Source: Megalonaias nervosa (Eukaryota > Mollusca > Bivalvia > Unionida > Unionidae). Taken from it: 64,000 bases of DNA. The translations under genes were made by a program, and so were the position numbers. Under the pieces are notes generated by a model, which had not been told where the DNA came from, made no database searches, and saw nothing but the letters and a program-made list of their open reading frames with translations. The stretch covers positions 1-64,000 of the forward strand of contig JAECUM010010954.1 of assembly GCA_016617855.1 (NCBI GenBank), read 5' to 3'. Positions 1 through 10,938 of this stretch are shown here, one piece after another; the first letter of the stretch is position 1, and each line of letters opens with the position of its first letter.

Positions 1-3000
1 ATGTATCACATCACTGATGTTTTTCGTAATCTAGATGTAATGTTTCTTAATCCATGTGAGGTATTTTACACCACGTTCCCTATTGTTCACAAAACATGGT
101 GCATTTTTTGCATGATGAATTTGTACTTTTATAGTGAAAATGGATGGCACAAATATAAAAATCCTATCTGCCAACTGTTGGGGACTTGGAGAGTTTGTAA
201 AATGTAAGGATGTTTTTGATTATCTTAGAAAAAATCAGTGTAATATATATTGCTTACAAGATACACATTTTACAGAGGATAAAGTTTCATATATCAGGGC
301 ACAGTGGGGTTATGAATGTATTGTAAATTGTTACAGATCCAACTCTCGAGAAGTTTGTATTTTATTTAATAACAAATTTGAGTATGATATAAAAGAATGT
401 AAAAAGGATACTGGTGGTAATTTGATTGCGTTTGATATTCTAATTGGTGAAAGTAACTTTGCTTTAATTAATGTATATGGGCCAAATAATGATCGCCTAG
501 AATTTTACAATAATATAAATGATATTATACGTAAATATGAAAATGAGTCTGTTATTATATGTGGGGACTTTTACTTGGTTCGAGATGCAGAATTAGATTC
601 ATATAATTATAGAAATGTAAATAACCCTAATGCCATAAATGCATTATTAAATATAAAAGAAACTTTTGGTCTTGTGGATCCATTTAGAGTATTAAATGCA
701 GGATTAAAGAGATATACATGGAGAAGAAAAAGTCATCTAAAAGAAGCAAGATTGAATTTCTTTCTTGTGTCAGAATCTCTTATGCCAAATGTAGGAAAAG
801 TGACTATTGAACCAAGTTATAGGTCGGACCACTCCATAGTAACACTGTATTTGAGTTGAAATAATTTCATCAGAGGTAAAGGTTTGTGGAAATTTAATAA
901 CAGTTTACTATTTGATAGAAACTATATTGATGAAATATAAAATTGCATAAAAATAATAAAATTACAATATGCTGCAACTGATTATATTGACAATGTATTG
1001 AATTCAGATCTAGACTGGCTATAATTAGATTCGTTAATTCTAAATACATTGCTGATGGAAATCCGTGGAAAAACTATTTCATATGCTTCATATAAAACGA
1101 AATGTAAATTAAAACAGGAAATAAAACTTATGCAGCAAATACAATCCATAGAGAATGGTACCATAGGATCTTATGATTCAGAAATTTTGGAGTCTAAAAA
1201 GGAGCTTGAAAGTTTGAAAAAAGAAAATCTTCTAGGAAGTATTATTAGATCCAGAGTAAAATGGATAGAAGAGGGTGAGAAACCTACCAGATACTTTTGC
1301 CACCTAGAAAACAGAAACTATATGAATAGAACAATCACAAAATTAATTACAGATGAAAATGAAATTATTTGTGGTCAATGTGATATTCTAGGGGAAGTAA
1401 AAGAGTATTAGAATAACCTGTATAATAAGGAAATAGAGGTAGAGGATATAGACTTAAAGGACTTTCTCAAACACTATCAAATTACTAGACTTAACCAAGA
1501 GCAATCTCTAAGATTAGAAGGCAAAGTGACCCAAACAGAACTACTGGGTTGTATAAAAAGTATGAAAAATAGCAAAAGCCCGGGATCGGATAGTTTCACA
1601 GCTGAACTTTTTAAAGTCTTCTGGACTGACATTGGGGAATTTATAGTTAGAACAATCAACGAAGCAAACGAATCTGGATCATTTTCAACTGTTTTGAGAC
1701 AAGACATTATAACTTGCACACCCAAAGAGGATAAACCTAAGCAGTACCTGAGGAACTGGCGTCCAATTTCTCTACTTAATATTATATACAAACTAGCATC
1801 AGGATGTATTTCCAAAAGAATTAAGTCACTAATGAATGAAATAATATAGGAGGATCAGATTGGTTGTGTTAAAGGAAGATACATTGGTAAAAATACAAGG
1901 ATTGTATATGATATTATGCACATTACAGAAGAGTTACAAACTCCTGTTGTATTACTATTAATTGATTTTGAAAAAGCACTTGATTCTATTGCAGGGAAAT
2001 TTATTCATAATGTTCTTACTTTTTAAATTTTGGACCAAGTATAAGGCACTGGGCTAAAACTTTTTATTGCAATATCTCATCGGCAGTTTCAGAAAATGGC
2101 TTTCGTTCAGAATTTTTCAAATGTTTTTGGTAAAAATGAATTTTGAAAATAAAACAAATGATTAAAACTTGTTTAAAACATTGAGAAAAGCGATCCTTAA
2201 CACCTATTGGTAAAATAACAGTTCTGAAAACCATAATCATTCCAAAGCTTAATCATTTGTTCATCTCAATACCAAATCCTCTGCAAAGTTTTATCAGAGA
2301 ATTAAATGATTTTTTTTAACCTTTATATGGAAATCAAAAGTGAACACAGTTAAATGAGAGGTTATTATGCAAACTTTTTCTAAAGGTGGCTTGGCGATGA
2401 AATATTGATAAATTTATATTAGCTTTGAAAATAACATGGATTCGTAAAATTCTTCTCCCTCAAAGGAAATTGGTCAATTTATTTGAATATAAAATATGAG
2501 ATTAGAAACCTGTTCTTACGAGGAGATGAAAATGTGATTACTTTGTCCAAAATGACAACAAATGCTTTCTGGCGTGATGTTTTACTGGTATGAAAGATTT
2601 TACTAGAGAAAAATGTACCCCGGACAGGAGAAGATGTTATGAAAACAAGTTTATGGATGGACTCCCTTATAAGTGTGAACAAGGTACCCATATTTTATAG
2701 GAAATTGTTGAACAAAATGTAATCTGTATTGGTGATATGCTTACAGATCAGGGAACTACGTAGCTAGGTACGGTCTCAATACTAATTTCCTTGCCTTTTC
2801 AAGCGATAATTCAGTGCGTAAAGTCCTTGTGTAAAAAGTTACAGTTAGATAAATCAACACTGGTCAGACCATTTATCCCTTTCCATTTAGAAATCGTATT
2901 TCATAACAATAAAGGATGTAAAGACTATTACAATTTATTTTTAAAACAGGGTGTTAAAATCAACTAGTGAAAAAAATGGAATAAAATTTTTAATCTGAAT

Positions 3001-3795
3001 ATGGATATATGGCCTGAAAAATATATTAAAGTACAATGGTTTCAATTTCGTATTACTCAGAGAATTTTACCAATGAATTCTTTTCTGTATAAAATAAAAT
3101 TGTCCAGTACTGATAAATGTACTTTTTGTAAAAATGCCCCAGGAAACAATACTGCATTTGCTTTGGGAATGTAATGTGATAATCAAGCTGTGGAATGAAG
3201 TGATCCTTTGGATTCAGAATAATGTGAATAAAGATAATGTGTCAAGTACAAAAACTGTTATATTAGGAGATACAAATAGAGATGGAATATATGAATAACC
3301 TTTTTATTTTTGCTTTCTTTTAGACAAATACTACATCCATATATGTAAAATGAAAGGGGAGATAATACCTACATGGGATGGTTTGAAAGTTTTTATTAAA
3401 GAGCACTATAATCTAGAAAATATATTGCAATAAAATCTGAAAGGAAAGAAGCATTTATGTTGATTTGGGAACAGTGGGACCCATTATTCCACAGTAACTA
3501 GAATGATGTGTTTAACTAACACATGTTTAATAGCGTCATGTTATAGTGTAAAGTGTGTCATCTTGATACTGTATATTTAGAACTGTCAAATAAGAGATTG
3601 TGTAATACTTGAATGTATACACGTGTGCTTGTATGTGTGTGTATGTTTAACATTTTTTTCTTCTACACTATATTTATTGTCCCTATGCTATATCAGTTAT
3701 AAGGTGACCATGGGATGGTTCTCCGACACAATGGTCAATCTATTACGGGGCATTAAAAAGATTTTAAAAAATTAAAAAATAAATAAATAAATTAT
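1..3795 (+). mobile_element. Degenerate L1/Tx1-type LINE (non-LTR retrotransposon)
   Basis: An apurinic-type endonuclease domain is followed by a reverse transcriptase and a C-terminal region, all on the plus strand. The element ends in an A-rich tail at about 3757-3795. The 5' part lies outside the window. Domain order and motifs (SANCWGLGEF, WIEEGEKPTRYFC, NWRPISLLN) fit the L1/Tx1 group rather than RTE or CR1. Many in-frame stops, one clear frameshift and a missing catalytic block show that it cannot move by itself. No target-site duplication can be tested because one end is missing. Confidence 0.85.
134..3501 (+). pseudogene. LINE ORF2 remnant: endonuclease plus reverse transcriptase
   Basis: The reading frame from 134 to about 2023 stays in one frame and is broken only by stops: TGA at 857-859, TAG at 1409-1411, TAG at 1847-1849, and others near 940 and 1022. 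The endonuclease occupies 134-859, with the CLQDTHF and SDHSIV motifs. The RT begins near 1200 (WIEEGEKPTRYF) and continues through KSPGSD, NWRPISLLN and LLLIDFEKALDS. A frameshift lies near 2020. Just after FGPSIRHWAKTF and its continuation, at about 2115, the sequence jumps to the post-catalytic region (LTPIGKITVLKT), so the palm block that should hold the xADD motif is absent. The C-terminal tail ends at the TAG at 3499-3501 after WEQWDPLFHSN. Confidence 0.85.
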
Positions 3796-4076
3796 GTTTA
3801 TGTTTACAGTTACATTCTACATATATTTTGTGTCTGAGTCAGATTTACTGCTTTAATCAAGTTTATTTTTAATTTTATTTTTAAAACCTCAGAGCATTTT
3901 GTATATCTTGAAAGTATTCGTCTCTAGAAATGTGTCTTTGATTATAGTGAATTTAAAAAAAAATATTTATGCTTACTATTTGTCAATGATCCAAAGAAGT
4001 CTTACTAACAAGGTTTTGTTTTCCTGTTCATATATTCAAATGGCAAAACAGACTCAATAAATATTTGTAGAACAAA
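3796..4076. other. Spacer without recognisable features
   Basis: This AT-rich stretch lies between the LINE tail and the gypsy fragment. No coding frame, repeat or splice-like structure was recognised in it. Confidence 0.5.
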
Positions 4077-5012
4077 AAACGTTCCTGACGTACATTGCAT
4101 TTTCCAATTTTATCAATGCAGTCGTAGAATCTTGGCAATGGAAATGAATCTGTTTTAGCCACACTTTTCATCTTTCTATAGTCTGTGCACATGCAGAAAG
4201 TATTGTCTGCTTTCGGTACAAGTATATATGGTTTCACTCGGTTCTGTGAAATCATTCTCCAGCAAATATTAAATGGTTTTTTTCAAACATTCCTGTTCAT
4301 CCTGTACGGATGCTGTTTCACAGGTGTGGAATCAATAATTTCAACGTCATGGTATATTTTATTTGTTCGGGTTGGAACATCTGGATATTCATATTCAAGT
4401 AACATCTGTTTTAGTTCAAAGTTGCTGGTCCAGATTATTCATGATTTCTGAATTCCAAAGACTGGTTACTCTAAAGTCACTACAGTCCGATTGCATTCCG
4501 TCGCTTAAATTCTCACTCTGTGGGACTAATACAACTAAATTGATTCCATGATTAACCTAGCTATCTCTGACAACATACTCCTCTAACATATTTATACGAC
4601 AAAGCTGTTTTTGTTTTCATCTCCCATGAGCATTGATGATATAATTTAAATAACTTACTTTCTTTTCAACTGCATAAGGACCATAGTACTTAGCCAGAAT
4701 AGGATATTGAAGTATAGGCAAGAGAGCCAGAACTATATCCGGAAAATCCTTTCCTTTGTATTTTTATCGTACCTTAATTTCATTTTTAACTGAGTAGAGT
4801 GCAGATTAGTTCTTGCAACCTCACTAGCCTTTGACAACTTGTACTTAAAATTAGAAACCTTATCAAGAAGATTAATTTATGTTTCTTCGTTTGAAAGAAT
4901 TTTCTCTTTTAACAATTGCAATGGTCCACGGACAGTGTGTCCAAAAACTAGTTCAAATGGATTAAATCCTGAAGATTCCTGAACTGATTCCCTTACAGCA
5001 AAAACCAGTAAA
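4077..5012 (-). pseudogene. Ty3/gypsy (Gmr1-like) pol fragment: integrase end, then RT start
   Basis: Read on the minus strand, the fragment starts with the end of an integrase core and a GPY/F-like region (FGHTVRGPL near 4930). It then runs through a linker and ends inside a reverse transcriptase (YILVPKADNTF, CTDYRKM, KTDSFPLPR, near 4100-4240). DNA-level similarity to the intact element at 55-61.5 kb is easy to see; compare 4110-4270 with 57050-57230. Several stops and frameshifts break it. Integrase precedes RT here as well, which independently supports the unusual gene order of that element. The RT side stops abruptly at about 4077. The integrase side ends close to the Polinton terminus at 5040. 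Confidence 0.8.
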
Positions 5013-5020
5013 TGAACACT

Positions 5021-5231
5021 TAGTAGTATACATAATCTGAGGTTCCTTTCTCAGAGACGCCCCTACCCCCCAAAACGTTATACGTTAACATTTTTGTCAG
5101 CAGCTTTTTTTTTTTAGCTCAAAATGATGACTTTCATATGATAAGACTTTTCTAACATATTTCTGACAAAATTTGTTTTGTTGGGGTAGGGGGTCTCTGA
5201 GATAGGAACAACTCAATTATGTATACTACTA
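5021..5231. repeat. Terminal palindrome, left end of the Polinton
   Basis: The outer arm (TTAGTAGTATACATAAT, then GGTTCCTTTCTCAGAGACGC) is mirrored by the inner arm (TCTCTGAGATAGGAAC, then ATTATGTATACTACTA ending near 5231), giving a ~210 bp imperfect foldback. The homology runs ~19 bp outward beyond the point where left and right element ends stop matching each other. Confidence 0.85.
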
Positions 5232-5566
5232 TTACCTATAGACAAAATTTCATATTAAACAAATGAAATATTATATATAATGTATCACTATAAGTCAATC
5301 CGACATGTTTTGGATTTGATCTGACAAATAAATTTTGTAAGAGATTTAATTCGATTAGAGCAGCCTCAAGTTATACTGGCATAAAAACTAAAATAATAAG
5401 CGATTGTATTAAAAAAGTTGGATATCATATATCACCAAAATATGGGTCGGTATGGCTATTCGCGACTGAAAATGATATGAGAATAGCGGGTTGGGCAGAT
5501 GATGTGATGACATTTATTGACAATATGGTTGATATTTTATTTGATAATGATATTACTAAAGCTATA
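5040..5566 (+). repeat. Left terminal inverted repeat of the Polinton
   Basis: This segment matches the reverse complement of 21645-22186 along its whole length, with scattered substitutions and small indels. The outer ~170 bp is itself a foldback (separate entry). The inner part carries a small open frame (separate entry). The inner boundary is where the two copies stop matching, at GCTATA 5561-5566. Confidence 0.92.
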
Positions 5567-5584
5567 AATATTTATTTAAAATAA
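5280..5584 (+). pseudogene. TIR-encoded small protein, left copy (frameshifted), IENR1/NUMOD1-like
   Basis: This is a ~100-codon frame inside the left TIR. It starts with ATG at 5280 and stops with TAA at 5582-5584. A 2-bp insertion relative to the right copy, near 5301-5304, breaks the frame after about eight codons; the rest is open. The middle part (RFNSIRAASSYTGIKTKIKS, then VWLF) resembles the IENR1/NUMOD1 helix-turn-helix repeat found at the ends of homing endonucleases, and resembles the C-terminus of the HNH gene at 10939-11760. The C-terminal part (AGWADDVMTFID) was not recognised. Function is unknown; DNA binding is an inference from the helix-turn-helix look. Confidence 0.5.
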
Positions 5585-5624
5585 AAATAATAGTCCCCTT
5601 TGAGGACTGTTTCAAGATGATTAT

Positions 5625-6110
5625 ATACATATTATTATGATTATATACATATGATTATATACATATGATTATATACATATGATTATATCTTTTATATATT
5701 AAGGACAGCACAAAACACAGAATCTTAATTACAGTAGCGTATTTACAGTAACAGTATTTACAATTTCAAGATGATTATATACATATGATTATGATTATAT
5801 ACATATGATTATGATTATATACATATGATTATATCTTAATTAAAGACAGCACAAAACACAGAATCTTAATTACAGTAGCGTATTTACAGTAACGTATAAG
5901 CATATTTACAGTAACAGTATTTACAGTAACGTATTAGCATATTTACAGTAACAGTATTTACAGTAACGTATTAGCATATTTACAGTAACAGTATTTACAG
6001 AACGTATTTACATATATTTATAGGGACAGCACAGTTACATATAAACTTAATTCTAAGAACTTTAACTCTAGGACAGCACAGTTACATATAAACTTATCTT
6101 AAAGACAGTA
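5625..6110. repeat. Complex tandem repeats next to the left TIR
   Basis: Several nested repeat families follow one another. GATTATATACATAT is repeated at 5628-5690 and 5768-5830. Units containing CAGCACAAAACACAGAATC and TATTTACAGTAACAGTATT recur through 5705-6000, and units with GACAGCACAGTTACATATAA occur at 6023-6100. Nothing coding is visible. There is no matching block near the right TIR, so these probably expanded after or during endogenisation. Confidence 0.85.
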
Positions 6111-6128
6111 CTACGGGCCTTCTCTACG

Positions 6129-6232
6129 TTCAATAGAAATTTTTGCACACTCCCCCATCATAATCACCCAGGGAGTGCAAAATTGCACCCACCAAATGAC
6201 ATGGTGGGAGAGTGTACAAATTTTCTATTGAA
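6129..6232. repeat. Foldback with nested hairpins
   Basis: The left arm TTCAATAGAAATTTTTGCAC (6129 onward) is mirrored by the right arm ending TTTTCTATTGAA at 6232. Smaller hairpins lie inside, around TGCAAAATTGCA and CCCACCAAATGACATGGTGGG. It could be a miniature inverted-repeat element or a structured RNA made with the adjacent tRNA-like sequence. Confidence 0.65.
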
Positions 6233-6308
6233 AAATAGACGGGCTGGCTACGCCCCACTAAATAATAAATTTTAGCGTCAAATCGCCTTTCGCCCGACAA
6301 TTTGTCTG

Positions 6309-6373
6309 TCACGAGAATCGAACCACGGACCTCGAGCATGAAAATCCAACGCGTTAGCAATCAGCCACTGGAC
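6309..6373 (-). repeat. tRNA-like segment (degenerate tRNA or SINE head)
   Basis: On the minus strand an A-box-like TGGCTGATTGCTAACGCG is followed at normal spacing by a B-box-like GTGGTTCGATTCTC. The T-stem and acceptor stem do not pair well, so this is not a functional tRNA by eye. It could be a tRNA-derived SINE head or a captured tRNA pseudogene. Confidence 0.45.
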
Positions 6374-6889
6374 TTCCTTACATATATATGTTAAAAATGT
6401 TATCATATAGTTACCAAACAGCGTTCATTTTCTGATTTTGAAAACACGTAATTTTACATTATATTAATTCTGAAAACATTATAAATAAATAGAGAAAAAA
6501 CATAATTTTTGATTTTATATTGTACAGAAAAACGAATATCCTAATGTTTGCCTGAATTACGACCAACACAATTATCTTTGACAGAAGATCGGCCGTTGCT
6601 AAGGATACTGTCTGAATGACGCATTACTGCAGATAAATAATCAATATATTCTGTATTACGCAGTTGGATTTAAGCGAGAATCTATAGTAAATATGTTATT
6701 TAAGTAGGACGAATTGCTAGTTATTTTAACAAATACAGAAATGATACCAGGATTTATAGGTCTTAAAATACTATCAGATTTACAAATCTATTATATTTCA
6801 TTAGCAAAAGAATACGAAACAATATATAATGCTATGTTTGATTGGAACAGTATTATCTCCCTTTTTAAAATCAAATATGGTATACAGAG
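6374..6889. other. Left intergenic part of the Polinton, no convincing gene
   Basis: This stretch is AT-rich. A plus-strand frame of 74 codons (6714-6938) is present, but it has no recognisable motif and runs into the 3' end of the opposite gene. It is not called as a gene. Confidence 0.5.
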
Positions 6890-7339
6890 TTATATTTCTT
6901 GGCCAACACATAATATCTCTACGTTTGATATTAGATAATATGTGCTATCATGATTATATAGATAAAATTTAATTCTACCAGATACTTTACGACGACATTT
7001 AAATAGTTCTTTCATCGCTATCTTACCGAGAAGATACATACTACCTTTCACGTAAACCTTCGACCTATCTAGGTCTATATTAAGTTTTGTATACTGGTAT
7101 TGGCTTATCGGATTATGCAAATTGTCATATTTTAATGCAAGCTCGTCTCGCAAACTTTCGAGATAACTAAAGTATTTGCTGTCATCTGATTTGATAAGGG
7201 AGAGTTTGATTCTGTCAAATTTACTAAAACAAATACCTGAAATTTCATCGTTAAATTCAAATGATAATTGTTGGTTATTGACCATTATTTTTTTTATTTT
7301 GCTATTAACTCCATCTGCTAATGTTAAATTTTCAAACAT
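6890..7339 (-). CDS. Unrecognised 149-aa Polinton protein downstream of polB
   Basis: This is an open frame of 149 codons starting with ATG at 7339, five bases after the polB stop, and so probably co-transcribed with polB. No family was recognised. It is rich in Lys, Asn and Tyr, has no signal peptide or membrane segment, and contains alternating hydrophobic stretches (KLSLIKSDD, YLLGKIAMKELF) suggesting a small soluble fold. Position next to polB might suggest a replication accessory such as a DNA-binding protein, but that is only context. The frame is intact, unlike polB. Confidence 0.65.
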   Translation of the reverse strand: MFENLTLADGVNSKIKKIMVNNQQLSFEFNDEISGICFSKFDRIKLSLIKSDDSKYFSYLESLRDELALKYDNLHNPISQYQYTKLNIDLDRSKVYVKGSMYLLGKIAMKELFKCRRKVSGRIKFYLYNHDSTYYLISNVEILCVGQEI

Positions 7340-7344
7340 TATTT

Positions 7345-10300
7345 CTAATATTTAGACAAAATTATTTTATAATGTCCAAGCGCTAGTGTGTTAATTCCGT
7401 CACTGCAATATCTTTTATCATCAAAATTACTTAGTCCCCGTTTTATGATCGTATCAGTTTGAAGTTTATGATGGTTTGCTCTGATAACATTTGTTTTGAT
7501 AAAACTGATGCTATTGTTTAGCACTGCTTTAAAATCGTCAAAATTCATCATCGTTTTCACATATCCTCGAGGAATACCTTTTGCTTTTTTTGCAAGTTTA
7601 TTGTCATCTAATATGACAGCATACATTTTGCTCTTTAGTCCAACAAATTCCCTAACTGGCATAAACATAAACTCATCTTTCATTTTACCAATAACTTTTT
7701 TATTCGAATTATCTTGAAATCCACTATATGCTGGATAATCTGATAAATCGAACAGATTTTTATTATTGTAAATATCCTCATAAACATCTTCACATTTTAT
7801 ATTATAAACTAGCGAATCTGTGTTAGTAAATAGCAACTCCGAATCTGGCCACTGCTTTTTGGTAAAATTATAGTGAAAATCGTACATCAGCCACTTCGAT
7901 ATATCAAGTACAGCTGCACCAACATAAATAGGTTTATTTAACTTTAAATTTGTCTTTCGTCTTTGTATTACAACAAGATTTTTATTAAATATTTTCATAC
8001 TAACAAAACCATCATCATTAACTAATTTATTTCTGCGACGTACATCATTAACGATTTCTATAGAGACTCTCTTGCGAATATTTTCCATCGTTTTACTGAA
8101 CACCGAGTTGTTCATCAGCTTGAAAAAGTTTTTCTCAAATTCGGTTTCAGCCACAGCACGACGTTTCGTATTTAAGTCAATATAATTTGCCATCCACTTC
8201 GACTGATTAAACTTTAGCACGCGATGAACCTTTCTCACAATTGGTCCAGCATCTACTGCTTGTTTTAAATTTTTGTAGTGCATAACATAATTTCTTTTAT
8301 CTAACAAATTTGGAACAAACTTATTAGCAATCGAATTTTTTGATGTCGTCGTTGCTCGTTGTTCAGGCGATAATAAACTATAATTAATCATCATTGACTC
8401 TGCGCAAAACAGATAATCATTATGTAGATCGTGTAGCGAATTAGGATAATCTAGATCAACTTCAACAAAATATGAGATATCTGAAAAATCGATATTAATT
8501 TTTCTAGGTAAATCTTTTTCAGTTTCTTTAAGAAATTGATCTAGAGTTATCCAATGAAATCCACTGTGTGGCATTGGCTCTGACATTGCATATTCATACA
8601 AATTATTGGCGTCAAGATAAATGATGTAATTCGACGGGAGATTTTTATCATAATTTTTTAAGTACTTGTTATTAGCAGCTGCATATTTCTTTGTTATAAC
8701 GCTAATTCCGCCTCTGATACCTTTTTCAATGAAGTTAAACATATCGACATCTGTTAAGAGATCTAGTTCTATTTTGCTTGTTTTTTTGGTAGAGCGTCCC
8801 AAGATAATCCTGGAGAGGAATAATACCAACAGGGGTCTAATCCATAATTGCTATAACTTACCCGGCGAAAACTCTCAAAAACATCTGCTAGTAATAATAC
8901 ATCTGTTTTCAAATATAGATCATGATAATCACCAAATGTTTTACAACTAAATTTATTAAAAATATCTTGCGCATATTTATATTCGTCATCTGTGATATTT
9001 TCGTTTTTTAGTTGCGAGTAAAATTTATCTTTGCTAGGTAGAGAAGTTTCATCAAATCTGCTCCAATCGTCGAGATACTCTTACGGAAATATACCTTTCT
9101 TTGTCAGATCGATATAGTTTTCACCGAAGCAACTTCGCAGATTATTAAAACTACTGCAACCTTTAACAAGCTCATCTAATGATGCTGCCATAAATTGCAG
9201 ACTGTCAATAAAACGTAATTTACCAAGCGTCACCGATATATATTTTTCAAAATTATTTGGAATACATTTTATTACGTTATTTAATTTTAGTTTAGCTTTA
9301 ATATTTTCATCACGAAAAGCTTCTACAATGATATGACTGTCATAGCCATGAAAGTTATGTAAAACTACGGGAATAAAATCTGGAGCATGAAATTTTAAAT
9401 TACAACTATTATGAGCTGCTCCACGATATTGGCCTGTCAAATGACAATGATCTCGCACCTTATCACTGGCTCCGTTAGAATCCACCAGCAACTTTTCACA
9501 AATATGACAATCAACTGCTTTATCAAAATCGAGTTGTTGTTTAGATGTTATTTTGATTGGAGCTGTTTTAAGTAATCTGTTAGAAATTTTATTAACTTCA
9601 TCTATTAAATTTTTTAATAGCCATACTGCAGGATTTTCACCTTTATAAAACGTTATCGGAGTTGAAAATTTATCGTTAGCGCAACAAACTACTTTATAAG
9701 CTACTCCGCATGGAATATGCTGTTGTATTTTTCTAGTACTGGATTTATTCGGATTATTTTCTGCTCCAACCACAGGAACAAGTAGACACTCGAAATCAGC
9801 GTAAATAACAAAAGGAATATTTAGTTTATGATTATAATTTTTAAATTTTAATATTTTTTCTTTTTTGCTAGGCAAACTTATTCTTTGAACCTTGACACAG
9901 TATCTGAGATGCTTCTGCAGTCTTTCATCGCTAGAAAAACCGTGCAAACATCTATAGCAGAATTATTTTTTTTAATTTTACTGTACTGTTTGCCAACTAG
10001 GCCGTTAAAGTTTTTTATCCAGCAAAAATGTCCTCGATAAAATAATAAATTTATTGTATTTTGCGGAGCATTTTCTGAGATATATCTCGGGTAAACGTTT
10101 TCTCGCTCATCTAGTACGAAAACATTTACTGAGATACTGTTTTGTTTTTCAAACTTTGGTATATGATTGTCTACTACTGGAAAAGTTATTCCTAAAAAAT
10201 TTAGTTCGTCCTCGTGCGGAAAATATTTGTTAACGCGATCAGCATTTTTTTCTTCTGGAAACATCGCAGAAAGAATAGACCATTGAAAACATTTGTCATC

Positions 10301-10856
10301 ATCGTTTTTGACATTTATACAGCATTTTTTGTTTTTAATTTTTTGAGGGAGATCGACGTAGCCAGCGCTATTAGCGCCACTGCCGTGAAGTACGTTATAT
10401 TTTGCTGTGTGAAATAAAACTTCTTTTATCATTTCAAATTTCCAACCTGATCCTGACGAAGTAAATTCTTCTAATTTTTTGTTTATTTCTTGATGTATTT
10501 TATCGGCGACCATGGCAATGTTTGTTCCAGTTAATATTTTTCTAGATTTTGCTGTTAAATATGGTTCTGAAGTTTCGCTGTCAAAACTTTTTGTTTCAAA
10601 AATTACATCAAGTATATCCTCAACTGCGTGTAACTTTGATAAAATCGTATGATATTGGACTATAAGTTTGATACTTTTATGAGCCGTAAGTTCTCGAGCT
10701 ATAACAGGCTGTAAAAGATGAAATAAATGTGGAGCTAAAATTTGCTAAAATTTTTTGATCATCAAGTTTGTAACTATTATCGTAACCAGAAAATGCTGAA
10801 GCAATTTTTTTCTGATTTGATAATGTTCTTTTTAGCAATATCTCGCAATTTTAACA
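7345..10856 (-). pseudogene. polB: Protein-primed family B DNA polymerase (Polinton PolB), broken
   Basis: This would replicate the element by protein-primed synthesis. The frame starts at ATG 10856 and ends at TAG 7345-7347, ~1150 codons. In order: an N-terminal region with GSGWKF and INVKNDDDKCFQW; a zinc-finger-like FCYRCLHGF; exonuclease motif I (YADFECLL, nt ~9797); an embedded endonuclease-VII-like zinc HNH module (CHIC, RDHCHLTGQYRGAAH, nt ~9509-9404); Exo II (HGYDSHI); Exo III (LYLKTDV); motif A (YLDANNLYEY, nt ~8613); motif B (KLMNNSVFSKT); motif C (FTNTDSLVY, nt ~7818). In motif C the first aspartate of the usual DTD is Asn. Lesions: frameshifts in the T-runs (plus strand) at about 10805-10811, 9965-9972 and 8781-8787, another near 10740, and a TAA at 9078-9080. 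It is divergent from the HNH gene with an 82-bp gap. Confidence 0.92.
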
Positions 10857-10938
10857 TTATATATATATAATAATATTTTATATTTAATTGAATTTTTTTA
10901 AGATTTTTAATTAGAGATATGAAAAACCTTATAGTATA

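Noticed and set aside
5625..6110. Possible CRISPR-like array
   Set aside because: Repeats are AT-rich, of several kinds, without uniform spacers or cas genes, and the DNA is eukaryotic.
6309..6373. Functional tRNA gene
   Set aside because: A and B boxes are present, but the acceptor and T stems do not pair well.
6714..6938. 74-codon plus-strand frame in the Polinton
   Set aside because: Overlaps the end of the opposite gene and has no motif or upstream signal like its neighbours.
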